Shown one piece after another: positions 33,767 through 44,524 of a DNA stretch of 64,000 nt. Position 1 is the stretch's first letter; every line of letters starts with the position of its first letter. A program made the position numbers and the translations under genes. The stretch is taken from assembly GCF_000835495.1 (NCBI RefSeq), contig NW_015622545.1, forward strand, positions 4,418,042-4,482,041. The letters run 5' to 3'. The notes beneath the pieces are model-generated. The model ran no database searches and was not told the DNA's origin. It saw nothing but the letters and a program-made list of their open reading frames with translations. This stretch comes from Cladophialophora immunda. Taxonomy: Eukaryota > Ascomycota > Eurotiomycetes > Chaetothyriales > Herpotrichiellaceae.

Positions 33767-36135
33767 GAGCTCAAATCGAAGGGGCCAGTATTGGACTATC
33801 CAGTTGCACCTATTATCGTATGCTTTGCCAGCGTTAACAGTCTCTGCCGGCAAGAAAGCTCGTGTCGCACTTGTGATATCTTGTGATGTTCACCATCACG
33901 GTTCAAGGTCTCCATTTTGAACGCAAGGTATTTGCGACTCACTGCACGGCTTCAACACGTCTTCTTCCTACGTAGTCGGAGTGTTGCTTGCACTATGCAG
34001 CATCATCATTGGATCAAATGGTTGGCAGGCCGCGGGGATGGGCAATCAAAGTAAGAAACTCCGGGCGGCTTGCTCGGTGCTGTGGGGAGGATAGAATCCA
34101 TCCAATTAGTCAAATAATGCATTGAGTGAACTCTATCCGACCTTGTCACCTTGCGTCCTGTGGACCTGCCAACCCTGGCCCTTCGCACTCAGCGGAGACA
34201 GAGATTGTGATGTGACAAACCCCCTCAATTTGCGTTCCACAGTTCGTCCGAGCAACAAATCGATGATGATCGTTCCCTGATGGAAAGCGGCACCCCAGTG
34301 GCTTACGCTTTCTAAATCAGGTATTTGGTGGGCAATTTGCCATTTGGCATCGACTGAGCTGAACTTCTAAACGCCAATCACTCCCTTCAGAAGCATGATC
34401 CATCGAACACAATTTGCTCAAAGCACCAAGATATGCTTAATGTCAGCCGACCTCGAGTTGTCAATAAATCAGAACTCTTCAGCCCATACGAGAATACCTC
34501 GCGGAAGAGCGTTTCACGTGCACCAGACTACCAAAATCGCCTCTTGAACTTACACACTGTTGGAATACGCCTGGGGAAACTAAATAGCGTCTTGGTGCCA
34601 AGGCGATATGTTCTCTCGATCTGGGAAGGGGGCGGTTCGCTTTGAGATGTTCATGCTTTCGCACCAATGCACAGTTTCGTCGAAGAGATCGTGAGTGGGA
34701 AATATGATTTGTCCGCATATTTGAGGACGTCCGTAATTTGGCAGGATTGGTTGCCCAAGGGTTCTCAACCTTGCATGTCATAGGCGGAAATGGAATGGAT
34801 CCCTGATCCAAAGGCAAATTCTTCAAAACCATGGGTGGCAAACCTCGCACGTCGGCAAGGTGGTGTATACGAGGGAAGCTCGCATCACAGGAGTCCTTTG
34901 TATTCGTCCAACAATATCCAATAGCCATCCAAGCTTCCCTGACACGCAATCACATGGTCATTACGTACATATCTGTGCGGTAAGTGGCCCGTGTATGAGA
35001 AGTTGAGGTCGGAGAACGCCAGCTCGCACAGACAGCCCCGTATATTCGAGACCTCTCTCACGCCGAACGGATTACCATGGAATCATAATCCGCTCCGCTG
35101 CGCCACCTTCGGACTTCCATGTGACAGTTCAAACACTACGATAGTGATGTCAAGCCGTTGCCCTGCAGTTTCGCCCGGAAGAGGTTTTCAACAGAGCTAT
35201 CAAGCAAGGGCAGAATGATCGATAGACGGTAAATGGGGCCGAAAGAGGAGAGATTCGCGGAAACCCCGCTCTAGACAATGCGCCACCAAAATAGACGCCT
35301 AGCTAGAACGATGCTGTCACTAGAGTACGCAACCGATTTTCGGCTGTACCTTGCTTTCCTGTTATTGTCAGGCCATTTGCATATCCCCCGGCTAGCGAAG
35401 GTGAATCAGCGGGCAGGTATAGGCGTCCACGGCCCAAAGGCGCCTCGAGATACAGAGCACTGGCCAATGGCCCCCATGTCACGTCACCACAGGAACTCTA
35501 ATGGAGGGCAATGTGGGAACCGCTACCGCTGATGCAGTTGGTCGACTTAACCGAATCACCAAGCCAGAAGAGGGTTGGCATGACATGCATCACGCAATTT
35601 TAACTTTGACATGGCGCTGGGCGCTCGCTTGGACAAGACTCCTCTGGATCCACGGAATTGCAGAGGTACCTTTTCCAAGATGGCCGATGATCATAACTAC
35701 TTCAATACAGGACGTATGGGTCCATGTTATATGGGGATATCATGCTGGACACTTGTCTTCCAGATATCAGTGGATGCAATAAGTTCATTCAGCCCGGGCA
35801 TTCTCCATTTCTTCTCAAGTAGCATCACGTATCTCGGGCTAGGCATAAGGCAAAGGACGGGAGTTGGCAGTCGCCGTCTGTAACAGATTGGTGTGAAGCT
35901 CGGATAATTACGAGCAAGCAGAGTGTCCTCCTCTTCTTATCCTCGTAGAGATTGGAGGCTCAACCCCTCCCACACCTGGTCTAGACCTCTCAAGGTGGCG
36001 TGCGCCCTTGTTGATAATGTTCTACTTATCACCGCCCGCTGTGTCTTCTGTTGCTCAACTCTGAAATTCATCTTCAAGTTCCCCACCTTTTGCTTGTTCC
36101 TTCAATTCCGTCTTCCCAAGTTCTGACCGTTCAAG
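33767..36135. other. Gene-free stretch (about 2.4 kb) between two regulators
   Basis: The divergent upstream regions of the bHLH gene (minus) and the short Zn2Cys6 gene (plus) lie here. No supportable coding frame was seen. Confidence 0.45.
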
Positions 36136-37182
36136 ATGAATGGCAAGTCCAGGCTCTCTTATTCACCGGGGTACATGAAACAGTCGCAGACGTCCCCGAA
36201 TCGTGTGCTTAAAGCATGTGATAGGTGCCGATTGAAGAAGACCAAGGTTAGACGATATCGACCATTGCAGACTCTACCAGAGCTGATATCTGAGCCAGTG
36301 TGATGGCAAAAGGCCCTGCAGCCGCTGTGAAGCCGAAGACACGGTTTGCTCGTTTGCGATGCCAAAGAAGTTTCGCAACGTTGTACATCCAAAAGGGTTT
36401 GTCATCTGTAAAATAACCGAGAACCAGACTGACGGGTTGCTAGCTCAGTGGAAATGCTGTTACAGCAGCAGGAATGGCTCGTGTCCGGCCTTCTTGAGCT
36501 GTACCGGCGTACTCAACTCGGCTGCGGATCTTCAAGCGACTCACCTCCCGACGGCAAGGCTGGTCTTCCTTCAGTGCATCACATTCTGGAGCAGTTGGGG
36601 GTCTTGGAAGAGAATCATCATTGCTCTCCCCCAGACCCGGGAATAGTAGCGAGCTTGAGACAGCATATATGCGAAAATTCTGACGAGATGTACGAGGCGA
36701 CACTTTATTCCCCCAAGAATGATCCCGGTGATAGTCAAATTGTGACGTTTGACAACCTTGAAGATGGATCGTGCTATCATACTTTTGCACCTCCACCCAC
36801 CGATAGGATTTTGTTTCCGCCCCGTGGCGATCAGTACGCTACATTCTTCGAACTCCACCATGCCACGCCGAAAGTCCAACTGACGCCATCAAGCCAACAT
36901 TCTGACACGGCATTCCTATGGGATTACGATTCTACCATGAGGCTTGATGAGCCCGCTGGGGAATTGCTATCTGCCGAGGCGACGGTGGCGTTTGGCATTT
37001 CTCAGCCGCCCGCGATCTATGGTAGAGGCACTGTCATCCCTACAGATACCTTCCACCAGCAACACTCGAGATCTCCCTCAGATCAGAACATGCTCATACC
37101 GGCCAGCACAGAGTCGATTCAACACGGCTTTGGATCGATCGCCATTCCCACCACAAATGCTGTGGATCAGCGGAATAGGTAG
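36136..37182 (+). CDS. Short Zn2Cys6 transcription factor
   Basis: A 317-residue regulator from exons 36136-36246, 36299-36407 and 36449-37182. The first intron (52 bp) interrupts the zinc cluster and its removal gives ACDRCRLKKTKCDGKRPCSRC with VC four residues after. The second (41 bp, GTAAAA donor) joins HPKGFVI to LEMLLQQQEWLVSGLLELYRR, a dimerisation coiled coil. The order cluster, HPKG(Y/F), LEMLxxQ helix is seen in a group of short fungal C6 proteins that lack the large fungal-specific transcription factor domain. The rest is Ser/Pro/Asp-rich and could be an activation region. Target genes unknown. Confidence 0.85.
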
Positions 37183-37696
37183 AGTCATGTACCGAGATAG
37201 CGAAAACTACAAGTTACACCATTAACGCGACTTGTAATTATGGTAATGTGGTGTGACCAGGCGTTCAAATCTAGGGTGCAAGTTCGTGTATGAAAATTTA
37301 CAAACTCCCTGTCAGAAAGAATCGCGTTTCAGTAGAATCTGCTCTGGAAAGGAGACGAAAACCTGCAAGCAGAAATGAAGACGTGCAGCAAAAGCGCCAA
37401 CGGCTAACTATTTTAGTACTGATTTCAAAAGACTAGGACATATAGATTTTCCTATCTGATTCAGCTGCAACATGCATTGTTTGAATGCTCAAGTTATCAG
37501 CAACCAGCAACCAGCAACATAATCCCCGCAACTGAATCAGTATTATGCCAGCGACGTGGTAGGATCGAAGCTAGACTTGAGAGCAACAAGTAGGGAGCAA
37601 TACTCTCGGTTCCGTCTGCTCTCAGACTTCCGTTGTTCTGTCCCAGGATTACCAAATGGACGGAAAATCTCAGTTAGGACCGGCACACTGGAGCAC
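37183..37696. other. Convergent 3' flanks
   Basis: Facing 3' ends of the short Zn2Cys6 gene and the membrane-protein gene. An additional small last exon of the membrane-protein gene may fall here. Confidence 0.4.
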
Positions 37697-38353
37697 TTAC
37701 CGGACTTCGGGCCTGACCACCTCTTCTTTATGAACATGGCGATCTCTTGTGCACACGTACAGACCCTGCTCAACCGTTAGAACATCCTCTTCTGGAAGAC
37801 AACACCATTCACCTACGCAGAGGCCACTCCCAAGGAAGAGGAAAGCTGATATGAAGATAAAGGCGTTGCTTGTCCTCCAAGTTGCACAATTGGCGGTGCC
37901 AATGAGGGCTCTGTTTGCACTGGTGATGGGAACCACGCGATACCAGTGTCCCCAGTAGTAGCCCCAGCTACTCCAGTACCACCTGGAATTACATCCTCCC
38001 GATGATGTGAGCTGTCGAGATGTGTTAATCCTATGTACACCAGGTGACAGACGGTGGGTTCTATAGAAGAGACTCACATCAACCAATAATCCAAAGGCGA
38101 CGATCCAGCATATAAACAGGGCAAAGTCCAAGGGCCACGCCCAGAAAGAGTATTTCAGTGGAGGCATGAAGATGAGGGCGGCAAGGATGCTGATGCCGGC
38201 AATAACTTGCGCATATATGATTCGGCCATTGGCGTGAGCGTTCGCATCGTCAAGTAGATGTAGGTAGTAGCCAAGTATACCGGCTACAATTGCAGCGCTG
38301 ATGACCTCGCCAATGCGAAGACAAAATGAAGCGACCTGGGATCCTGCACCCAT
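37697..38353 (-). CDS. Four-helix MARVEL-like fungal membrane protein
   Basis: About 196 residues after removing a 66-bp intron (38012-38077, GTGAGT donor, CGACAG acceptor). Four hydrophobic segments can be seen: VISAAIVAGILGYYLHL, IIYAQVIAGISILAALIFM, WPLDFALFICWIVAFGLLV and, after a loop with Trp and two cysteines, NAFIFISAFLFLGSGLCV. This layout matches fungal MARVEL-domain plasma-membrane proteins. Start ATG 38353. The called stop (TAA at 37697-37699) lies inside a perfect GTAAGT donor, so the true C-terminus may be spliced onto a further exon. Function unknown. Confidence 0.75.
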   Translation of the reverse strand: MGAGSQVASFCLRIGEVISAAIVAGILGYYLHLLDDANAHANGRIIYAQVIAGISILAALIFMPPLKYSFWAWPLDFALFICWIVAFGLLVDVSLFYRTHRLSPGVHRINTSRQLTSSGGCNSRWYWSSWGYYWGHWYRVVPITSANRALIGTANCATWRTSNAFIFISAFLFLGSGLCVGEWCCLPEEDVLTVEQGLYVCTRDRHVHKEEVVRPEVR

Positions 38354-39008
38354 GATGTAGCATTCAGGATGTGATATAGTCTTCTTTGGGAACGAAATGG
38401 GAGCCCTTCCTCACTTCCGAGGGTTTAAAAGAAGTAGGAAAACTGAACCTCGAGAAGATTTCGAGGCGCAAGGGAAGTTGGTTGATTCTTTCTTCTTCTC
38501 TGCGGGAAGTGCAAGGAGAGGTATCTTATACCAAGATCGTTCTCAACTCCCACAACCCCGCGTTCCCTGGGATATCCGGGAGCCAGGATCACATGTATCG
38601 ATGGGATACGGGAGACAAGAGGCCAGATGCACTGTGTTATCAACACGACTTCTCGCCCGCTCCAGTCCGAGCCGGGTGGAAGTCAAAATATTCTACCTTT
38701 CTAAAGCCTTGCAGCCTATCAGAGAACAGGCCGAAGAAGTCATGCGAACCACGCACTCCAAAAGAGTTCTCATAACGCACACACCCCCGCCTTGCTCCGG
38801 TGAGCGACGCTCAGATCCAGGGGTGGCCATAAGAGGCGGTTCTGGGACGTGGAGTGACTGTAAGCGAGTAGGAGGCTCCACATTTCTATTGCGGGCGGTG
38901 AAACGCTTTAGGACAATTCGCCTCCACGCGATGATGCAAAAGCACTAGAAGCCGCTGTTGAGACGACGATCGCTGCATGTGCATCTGTCGCTTCTATAAT
39001 GCTCCTTG
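38354..39008. other. Divergent promoter between membrane-protein and RING genes
   Basis: An open frame on the plus strand at 38386-38948 lacks recognisable content. No other gene is seen. Confidence 0.4.
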
Positions 39009-39836
39009 ATGGCGCCGATCAGTCTCCTACGCTATGGGATTCATATAAGAAGAGGCGATATCGGAGCAGATTCGTCTAGCACGGATTCAGCGGGAGACCC
39101 TCCAGCAGATCTTACTCGCGCAGGCAACTTAGCGCCGGTATATGTCAGTGCAGCATTGGTTATATTGCTCTTAGCGATCGGGTAAGCTCAGTGATAAATA
39201 CCTACCGTCACAAGTCTATGATGCATCAAACAGTTCAAGGCTTGGTGGTGGTACTTCCACGTCGCTCGTTGAATTCGGGGCTGATGGCGTTCAGGGCAAA
39301 AGAGTATTTCAGAAGCAGAAAGGAAAAGCGACTGCAAGTCCACATATCTACGAAGAGGAGACAATGGGAAGAAGAGTTTCTCGCTACACTTCCTTGTGTC
39401 ACAAGTCTTAGAGAGTATTGGGAATCCGGGGGCCTAGCTAGCCATCTTCTTGCAAAACCCGACTGCTCAACAATCCCGGAAGAAGAAACAATCTGGTAAG
39501 TCGCCCTTAGGCCAGACGTTATGAGGATGTGTATCTCCAGGTTGCTCATGCTAGGAACATATCCGCAGCCCCTTTTGTCTCGAGACAATCCAGTTGGAAG
39601 ATCCTATAAGGAGGCTGCCTCAATGCAGGCATTTCTTTCACCAGCACTGCTGCGACGAGTGGATTCGACGGAAACTGCAGGCTCAAGAGGATCCCAGGTT
39701 TGGAGTGACAGCGCTCGGCCAATTGGGACTGCCGTTCAACCGAATTCCACTTTCCTGTCCGGTCTGTCGTACAAGGATTGATTCATTCTTGAGCTACAGT
39801 CTGGCAAAGCCAGAAGCTGCACATATATGCACCTAG
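39009..39836 (+). CDS. Membrane-anchored RING-H2 ubiquitin ligase
   Basis: A 213-residue model from exons 39009-39181, 39295-39495 and 39569-39836. Exon 1 (MAPISLLRYG...) ends in a transmembrane helix, APVYVSAALVILLLAIG. Exon 2 is basic and charged (AKEYFRSRKEKR). The splice at 39496-39568 creates EEETICPFCLETIQLEDPIR, so the RING reads C-P-F-C, CRHFFHQHCCDEW, then CPVCR: a C3H2C3 RING-H2 finger with all eight ligands. This is the layout of transmembrane E3 ligases that ubiquitinate membrane or secretory-pathway proteins. The first intron (113 bp) was chosen on phase and other acceptors are possible. Substrate unknown. Confidence 0.75.
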
Positions 39837-40589
39837 TGCGCTCACACTGAGATGCAATTCTGGTATACTATACTCCTACATTGGATAGCTTTCGCTGAAG
39901 CCACCTTCAAACTTAACCATGTCTATGTTGGCCTTCTTTCGTCGCTCCAAGAGCTGCATTTTCATCAGGCTCGCTGTGAAACAAATCTCCGTGCTTCCCA
40001 CAAGGAGAGCATCTGATGAGTAGCTTCATTGACGGGTATCTGGCGTGCAATATTGACATTCGCCTCCTAATTGTCCAAGCTCAAGTCTACGGGAAACCTG
40101 GTGACGGCGGTTCCGAGATGCTGCGGGGATAATGTCCTGATTGAGACTCCCAAGTACTCTCTCTCTCTCTTGGCTATAAACGCGGATTCGGCGTCTTCCT
40201 ATGAGACTTTGAGGCTGAAGAATGTCTTTGAATTGTGGGGTCATAAAAATCCAGTCGGCCAGTCGCGGGTGCTCAGCGGCTAGCATTCCCCACAATCAAG
40301 CACATTCCGAGGTAGACCGAGCTGAGCTCAAACTCAATAGATCAATATCCGCGGGTCCTGTCAGCAGTCCTCACTGAGAATTTTGCGTTGTAGTCAAGGT
40401 TCAACTGACTATTGTACTGGGATTTTCCTAGAAGCATATTCCTTCAATAACGCCACATCGGAAATATAAGGGGAAAAGGAGAAGGAGGCAGAGTAGGGGG
40501 CTTCACCTTTGGAGTCTACATATGTCGCTTTTCTGCAATAATTCTGTTTTACAATACTCTCTCAACTTTTCCGTCCTCGTCACATCACC
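39837..40589. other. Upstream region of the aquaporin gene
   Basis: No gene was seen. TATAAGG at about 40465, some 125 bp before the aquaporin ATG, is a plausible TATA element. A short CT repeat lies near 40157. Confidence 0.4.
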
Positions 40590-41561
40590 ATGGGGTTCAA
40601 ATCTCGTTTCGGCACCCATGATGCTAATGTAGCTATGGGGTTCCTGCGCGACAGCCACAGAAATCATACCACCGCCTTCTTGTCGGAGCTCGCAGGGACC
40701 TTTCTCTTCCTCTTTTTCTCTTTTGCCATTGCCCAGGTGGCGCATACCCCACCACCTTCTGATGCGGACTCACCACCAAACCTCTTGGTCATTTTCTTCA
40801 TTGCGCTTGGGTTCGGCTGTTCTGTGGCCGTGAACGTGTGGCTGTTCTACAGAGTCAGTGGTGGCATGTTCAATCCAGCGGTAGGTCCGCGTGCTCGAGC
40901 GAACAGTTCCAACAGCCATGACTAACTCACCAGGTCACTTTGACACTTTGGCTCATTCGCGCCGTGCCTACTTCACGCTGCGTGGTGGTCTTTCCGGCTC
41001 AAATTATCGGCGGCATTGCTGCAGCTGGTGCTGTGTCTGCGACGTTGCCCGGGCCGATGGCGGTGAACGTGAGGCTGGGAGGAGACACGACCGTTGCTCG
41101 AGGGTTGTTTATCGAGATGTTTGCAACGACTCAACTCAACTTTGCCGTCATTATGCTAGCCGCGGTCAAACACAAGGCAACTTACCTCGCACCCATCGGC
41201 ATCGGCATAGCTCTCTTCATCGGCCATCTCTTCAGTGAGTGCCATCTGATGCTCCGATAAGTGAGCAAATGACCCCCAGTGCCGCTAATTTCGCCTAGGC
41301 ATTTACTACACCGGTGCAGGCATCAACCCTGCTCGAGCATTCGGCCCAGACGTTATCACCCATAGCTTTCCGGGCTACCACTGGATCTACTGGGTTGGTC
41401 CGTTCCTTGGCTCCTTACTCTCGGCAGTTTTCTTTTTCCTTCTCGAAGTTCTCAACTGGAAAACGGCCAACCCTGGCCAAGACTACGACGACTTGGAGAC
41501 TCAGGCCATCACCCCGTCCAAAACGACCTCCCGGCCCAACGTGGCGCTGACTGAGCTGTAG
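40590..41561 (+). CDS. Aquaporin (major intrinsic protein)
   Basis: A 284-residue channel from exons 40590-40880, 40934-41234 and 41299-41561. The ATG has a strong ATCACCATGG context. Both pore motifs are intact: [10 protein letters not shown] (NPA at 95-97, with the first intron directly after it) and [12 protein letters not shown] in exon 3, including the Arg of the selectivity filter. Six hydrophobic segments can be traced. The short loop E without the Asp-containing NPARD of glycerol facilitators (here NPARA) favours an orthodox water channel over an aquaglyceroporin. It should sit in the plasma membrane or an internal membrane. A role in the neighbouring acyl-CoA gene run is not evident. 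Confidence 0.92.
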
Positions 41562-42074
41562 GGTGCTCAGAGACTGTTGGCTCTCATGCGGACGCAGCCA
41601 ATGATATGTTCGGGCGGTGTGCTGAAGGATGAAACTGAGTTCAAAAAGTGCCATAGTGACACATATACCCGGGGAGAGGCGGATAGATTACGTTCGGCAA
41701 GAAAAGGAAAGACAAAAGTACTCAATATTTTAGTGAACACCACAACGATAAGGCTCGAAATGAGGGATGGGAAGCACCTACTACTGGAGGTGGCATCTGT
41801 AACACTCACTGATATATGGCTTAAATGGTTAGACAAATATTTTGGATCTTCTTCTGCCACCTCGATTCTTAGCAGGCTTTATATTTTGAGCCGAGCATTT
41901 CTTGATTCACGTCAAGAGCTGGATTGGAACAGAGTAAGGAAGTATTCGTAAGGAGGCTTAGCCTTGGATACATCATGCCAGGAATTCCAGCCTGAGTTAT
42001 GCAGCCCAAAAATTCTTTGGCACTGTTCTTTTGTGCCTTTTCCATTGTTCTCGGTTCCTTGTTGGCTCAAAGCG
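41562..42074. other. Convergent 3' flanks of aquaporin and alkyl sulfatase
   Basis: An open frame at 41577-41951 overlaps the presumed aquaporin 3' UTR and has no recognisable content. Confidence 0.4.
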
Positions 42075-43877
42075 TTATGGCGTTACAATATTGAATGCAG
42101 GCGTGGGCGTCGCCAAGACTGAACCAAGCTCGCGCATGACTTGCGCAGAGTCATCGCTCTTCAATCCAGGAGGGATGCGACGAAATACGAACTCCAGCAA
42201 CTGTTCCTTGTTCAGCGTGACCTCTCCGTCCGCCGATTCTCTTGTACATCCTTCGTACGGTAACTTTCTGTGGACGAGCACGCCGTTGCTGAGAATGAGG
42301 CGGCGCTCTTGGCTTTCGTCTTCAATGCGCAGGTCAACTGTCAAGACTTCTGCCTGTGCCTTTGGGCCGTCAACTTGAACGGCGAGCGAGGTTAGCAGTT
42401 GATCGACCGTCAATGCCTCTGGCAATCTGTTGTGTGACGAGAACTGTGATGGCAAAGGCGGATTTTGCAGCTCCTTGGCCGCCATCAGGAAACTGTTCCG
42501 CCATGTCGCATTCTCCGCCCCGTAAGCAAGGTGATTGTAGACGGACGCCAAACATTCTTTTGCCTCCTTGTGATCTGGATCCGCAAACACCGCGTGATTA
42601 AGTAGGGTTGCGGCAAATCGGTAGTCACCTTCGGCCTCTGTAAGGTTCCGAGCCTGCTTGACGACGTTATCGATGCCGCCCATGCAAGCCACATATCGGC
42701 GCGCAGCTGCCGCGGGAGGGTGTTCGTATAGATGGCTGGGATTTCCATCGTACCATCCCATGTGGCGTTGGTAAATCGCTTTGACGTTGTGGCTTATCGA
42801 CCCGTAAAACCCCTGTGCGTGGCCCGCGTCTCTCAGACTAGGCGGCAGCTCGAATTGCTCAGCGATCTCCGCGCCCGTCAGTCCACAGTTCATCATCCTT
42901 ATGGTTTGGTCGTGCATGTATCCATACAGATCTCTCTGCTCCGACAGAAACCGAGCAATGTCAGTCTGACCCCATGTAGGCCAATGGTGCGATGCAAACA
43001 CCACGTCAGACTGTTGAGCAAAGAGGACAATGGCCTCGTCGATATACTTAGACCAGGCCTGTGCATCTCGCACGACTGCCCCTCGGAGAGTAAGAATATT
43101 GTGAAGAGTGTGAGTGGCATTCTCGGCCATACACAATGCACGGGACGCAGGGAGATAGAAATTCATTTCGGCCGGTGCCTCCGTGCCCGGTGTGAGTTGG
43201 AAGATAAACACAACTCCATCTATCGTCTCTTTCTGGCCTGTTGCAGTCACATATTGAGTCGGTGCGACGAGCGAGGAGGTTCCGATAACTGGTTGAATAC
43301 CGAGTCCACATCCAAGTTTCCCTCGTGGTCCTGCTTCTAAGCCGTCGCCGTACATGTAGACGGCCCGTCGGGACATTGCTGGCCCCGCCATGACATTCTC
43401 TTCCACAGCATGCTCCATGAAGCCGGCGGGCGCAAGAATGGGGATCTCTGGCCGCTCATCTTCCAGGACACCTCGCGCTCCTCCAAAATGATCCGCATGA
43501 GGGTGAGTGTAGATCAGCCCGGTCACGGCTCGTGGTCCGCGCTGCTCTCGATAAGTCTGCAGGGCGGCTTTCGCACATTCAACGGAGGTGAGGGGATCGA
43601 TGACTACTACGCCTCGTTCACCTTCGATCAAGGTCATGTTGGAGACGTCCAGACCCCTGATCTGGTAGATACCTTCGCTGACTTTGAAAATGCCCTGAAG
43701 GCCGCACAACTGGGCCTGCTTCCAGAGTTTGGGGTTTGCCGTGGAGGGACAGTTCGTCTCCGAGAGAAAATCGTAGTCAGCGGATTTCCAGATCACTTTA
43801 CCGTCAGGTCCACGTATATCGCTGAAGCTGAAAGGAGCGATAAGCCCTCTATGAGCGTCATCGACAGAGTCATCCAT
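42075..43877 (-). CDS. Alkyl sulfatase (SdsA/Bds1 family, metallo-beta-lactamase fold)
   Basis: A 600-residue intronless enzyme that would hydrolyse primary or secondary alkyl sulfates such as dodecyl sulfate to alcohol and sulfate, using two zinc ions. The metal motif THPHADHFGG (His125, His127, Asp129, His130) is intact. Further family blocks are AENATHTLHN, FASHHWPTWG and DLYGYMHDQTIRMMN, then an alkyl-sulfatase dimerisation region and a C-terminal SCP2-like domain (LTVDLRIEDESQERRLIL). The N-terminus shows no secretion signal, so the enzyme is probably intracellular. The family is bacterial in the main, with fungal members (yeast BDS1) regarded as horizontally acquired. Lack of introns among intron-bearing neighbours agrees. 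It diverges from the cupin gene across a 647-bp shared promoter. Confidence 0.93.
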   Translation of the reverse strand: MDDSVDDAHRGLIAPFSFSDIRGPDGKVIWKSADYDFLSETNCPSTANPKLWKQAQLCGLQGIFKVSEGIYQIRGLDVSNMTLIEGERGVVVIDPLTSVECAKAALQTYREQRGPRAVTGLIYTHPHADHFGGARGVLEDERPEIPILAPAGFMEHAVEENVMAGPAMSRRAVYMYGDGLEAGPRGKLGCGLGIQPVIGTSSLVAPTQYVTATGQKETIDGVVFIFQLTPGTEAPAEMNFYLPASRALCMAENATHTLHNILTLRGAVVRDAQAWSKYIDEAIVLFAQQSDVVFASHHWPTWGQTDIARFLSEQRDLYGYMHDQTIRMMNCGLTGAEIAEQFELPPSLRDAGHAQGFYGSISHNVKAIYQRHMGWYDGNPSHLYEHPPAAAARRYVACMGGIDNVVKQARNLTEAEGDYRFAATLLNHAVFADPDHKEAKECLASVYNHLAYGAENATWRNSFLMAAKELQNPPLPSQFSSHNRLPEALTVDQLLTSLAVQVDGPKAQAEVLTVDLRIEDESQERRLILSNGVLVHRKLPYEGCTRESADGEVTLNKEQLLEFVFRRIPPGLKSDDSAQVMRELGSVLATPTPAFNIVTP

Positions 43878-44524
43878 TGCTTGTATAATGGGTCCGTTGG
43901 GATAGAAATTTCGGCACTAGTTGGAACACCAGGTCTGGTAATGATTTGGCAGCGTGTCTGATATGTTTTCAGACAATATGTTCTTAAAAATGAACGCGCG
44001 AAGAGAAAGTGGAAAAGATCTACCGAGATAGGACTTTTTTGGCATTCTTCCGCAATATAGTATCACCTGGGCCGTAAGCTATAAATGTCATAGGGCCAGC
44101 GATTGTTTTCACAGCCGTACTTTTGCGTGGATGCTATTCTGGAGAAGCCATGTATGTTTCCATCGCCGTTGCGTAAGGTCTCTATCCATTACTCTCCTGG
44201 ATAACCCCTGGAGTGACCAGATATCGCGGGAGATTATCTTTAAACTTCGGCTGTCATCAGGGGTTCATCGTAAGGTTAAACACTATCCGGCGGACATCCG
44301 GCGGATCTAGTTTTCCCGCTTTCTGAAAAAAGGCTTCTGAAGGGATCGTTTACTATCGAGATGGGACAAATCAGCATCCCCATTTTGATCCTAATTTGAT
44401 ATTCGAAGTCGCGAGATTACACAAGATCCCCATCCTTGATAAAACTACCCCTTGATTCACCTTGGTGTATGTGATTTATCAAATGTGAAGTCGAAAGGAG
44501 CATAGATCCGTGTTGGTCTTCGCA
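43878..44524. promoter_or_regulatory. Divergent promoter of alkyl sulfatase and cupin genes
   Basis: A 647-bp region between two ATGs facing away from each other. It contains a tandem direct repeat of ATCCGGCGGA at 44285-44305 (separate entry). No coding frame. Confidence 0.6.
44285..44305. repeat. Tandem ATCCGGCGGA repeat, candidate Zn2Cys6 site
   Basis: Two exact copies of ATCCGGCGGA at 44285-44294 and 44296-44305, an 11-bp period of about one helical turn. Each copy carries CGG triplets, the half-site read by Zn2Cys6 proteins. It lies in the shared promoter 408 bp from the sulfatase ATG and 220 bp from the cupin ATG. Confidence 0.5.

Noticed and set aside
38386..38948. Overlapping plus-strand frames upstream of the RING gene
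   Set aside because: Two overlapping frames with random composition, in a divergent promoter region.
42732..43961. Plus-strand frames of 183-202 codons
   Set aside because: Antisense to the alkyl sulfatase, whose motifs are complete on the minus strand.
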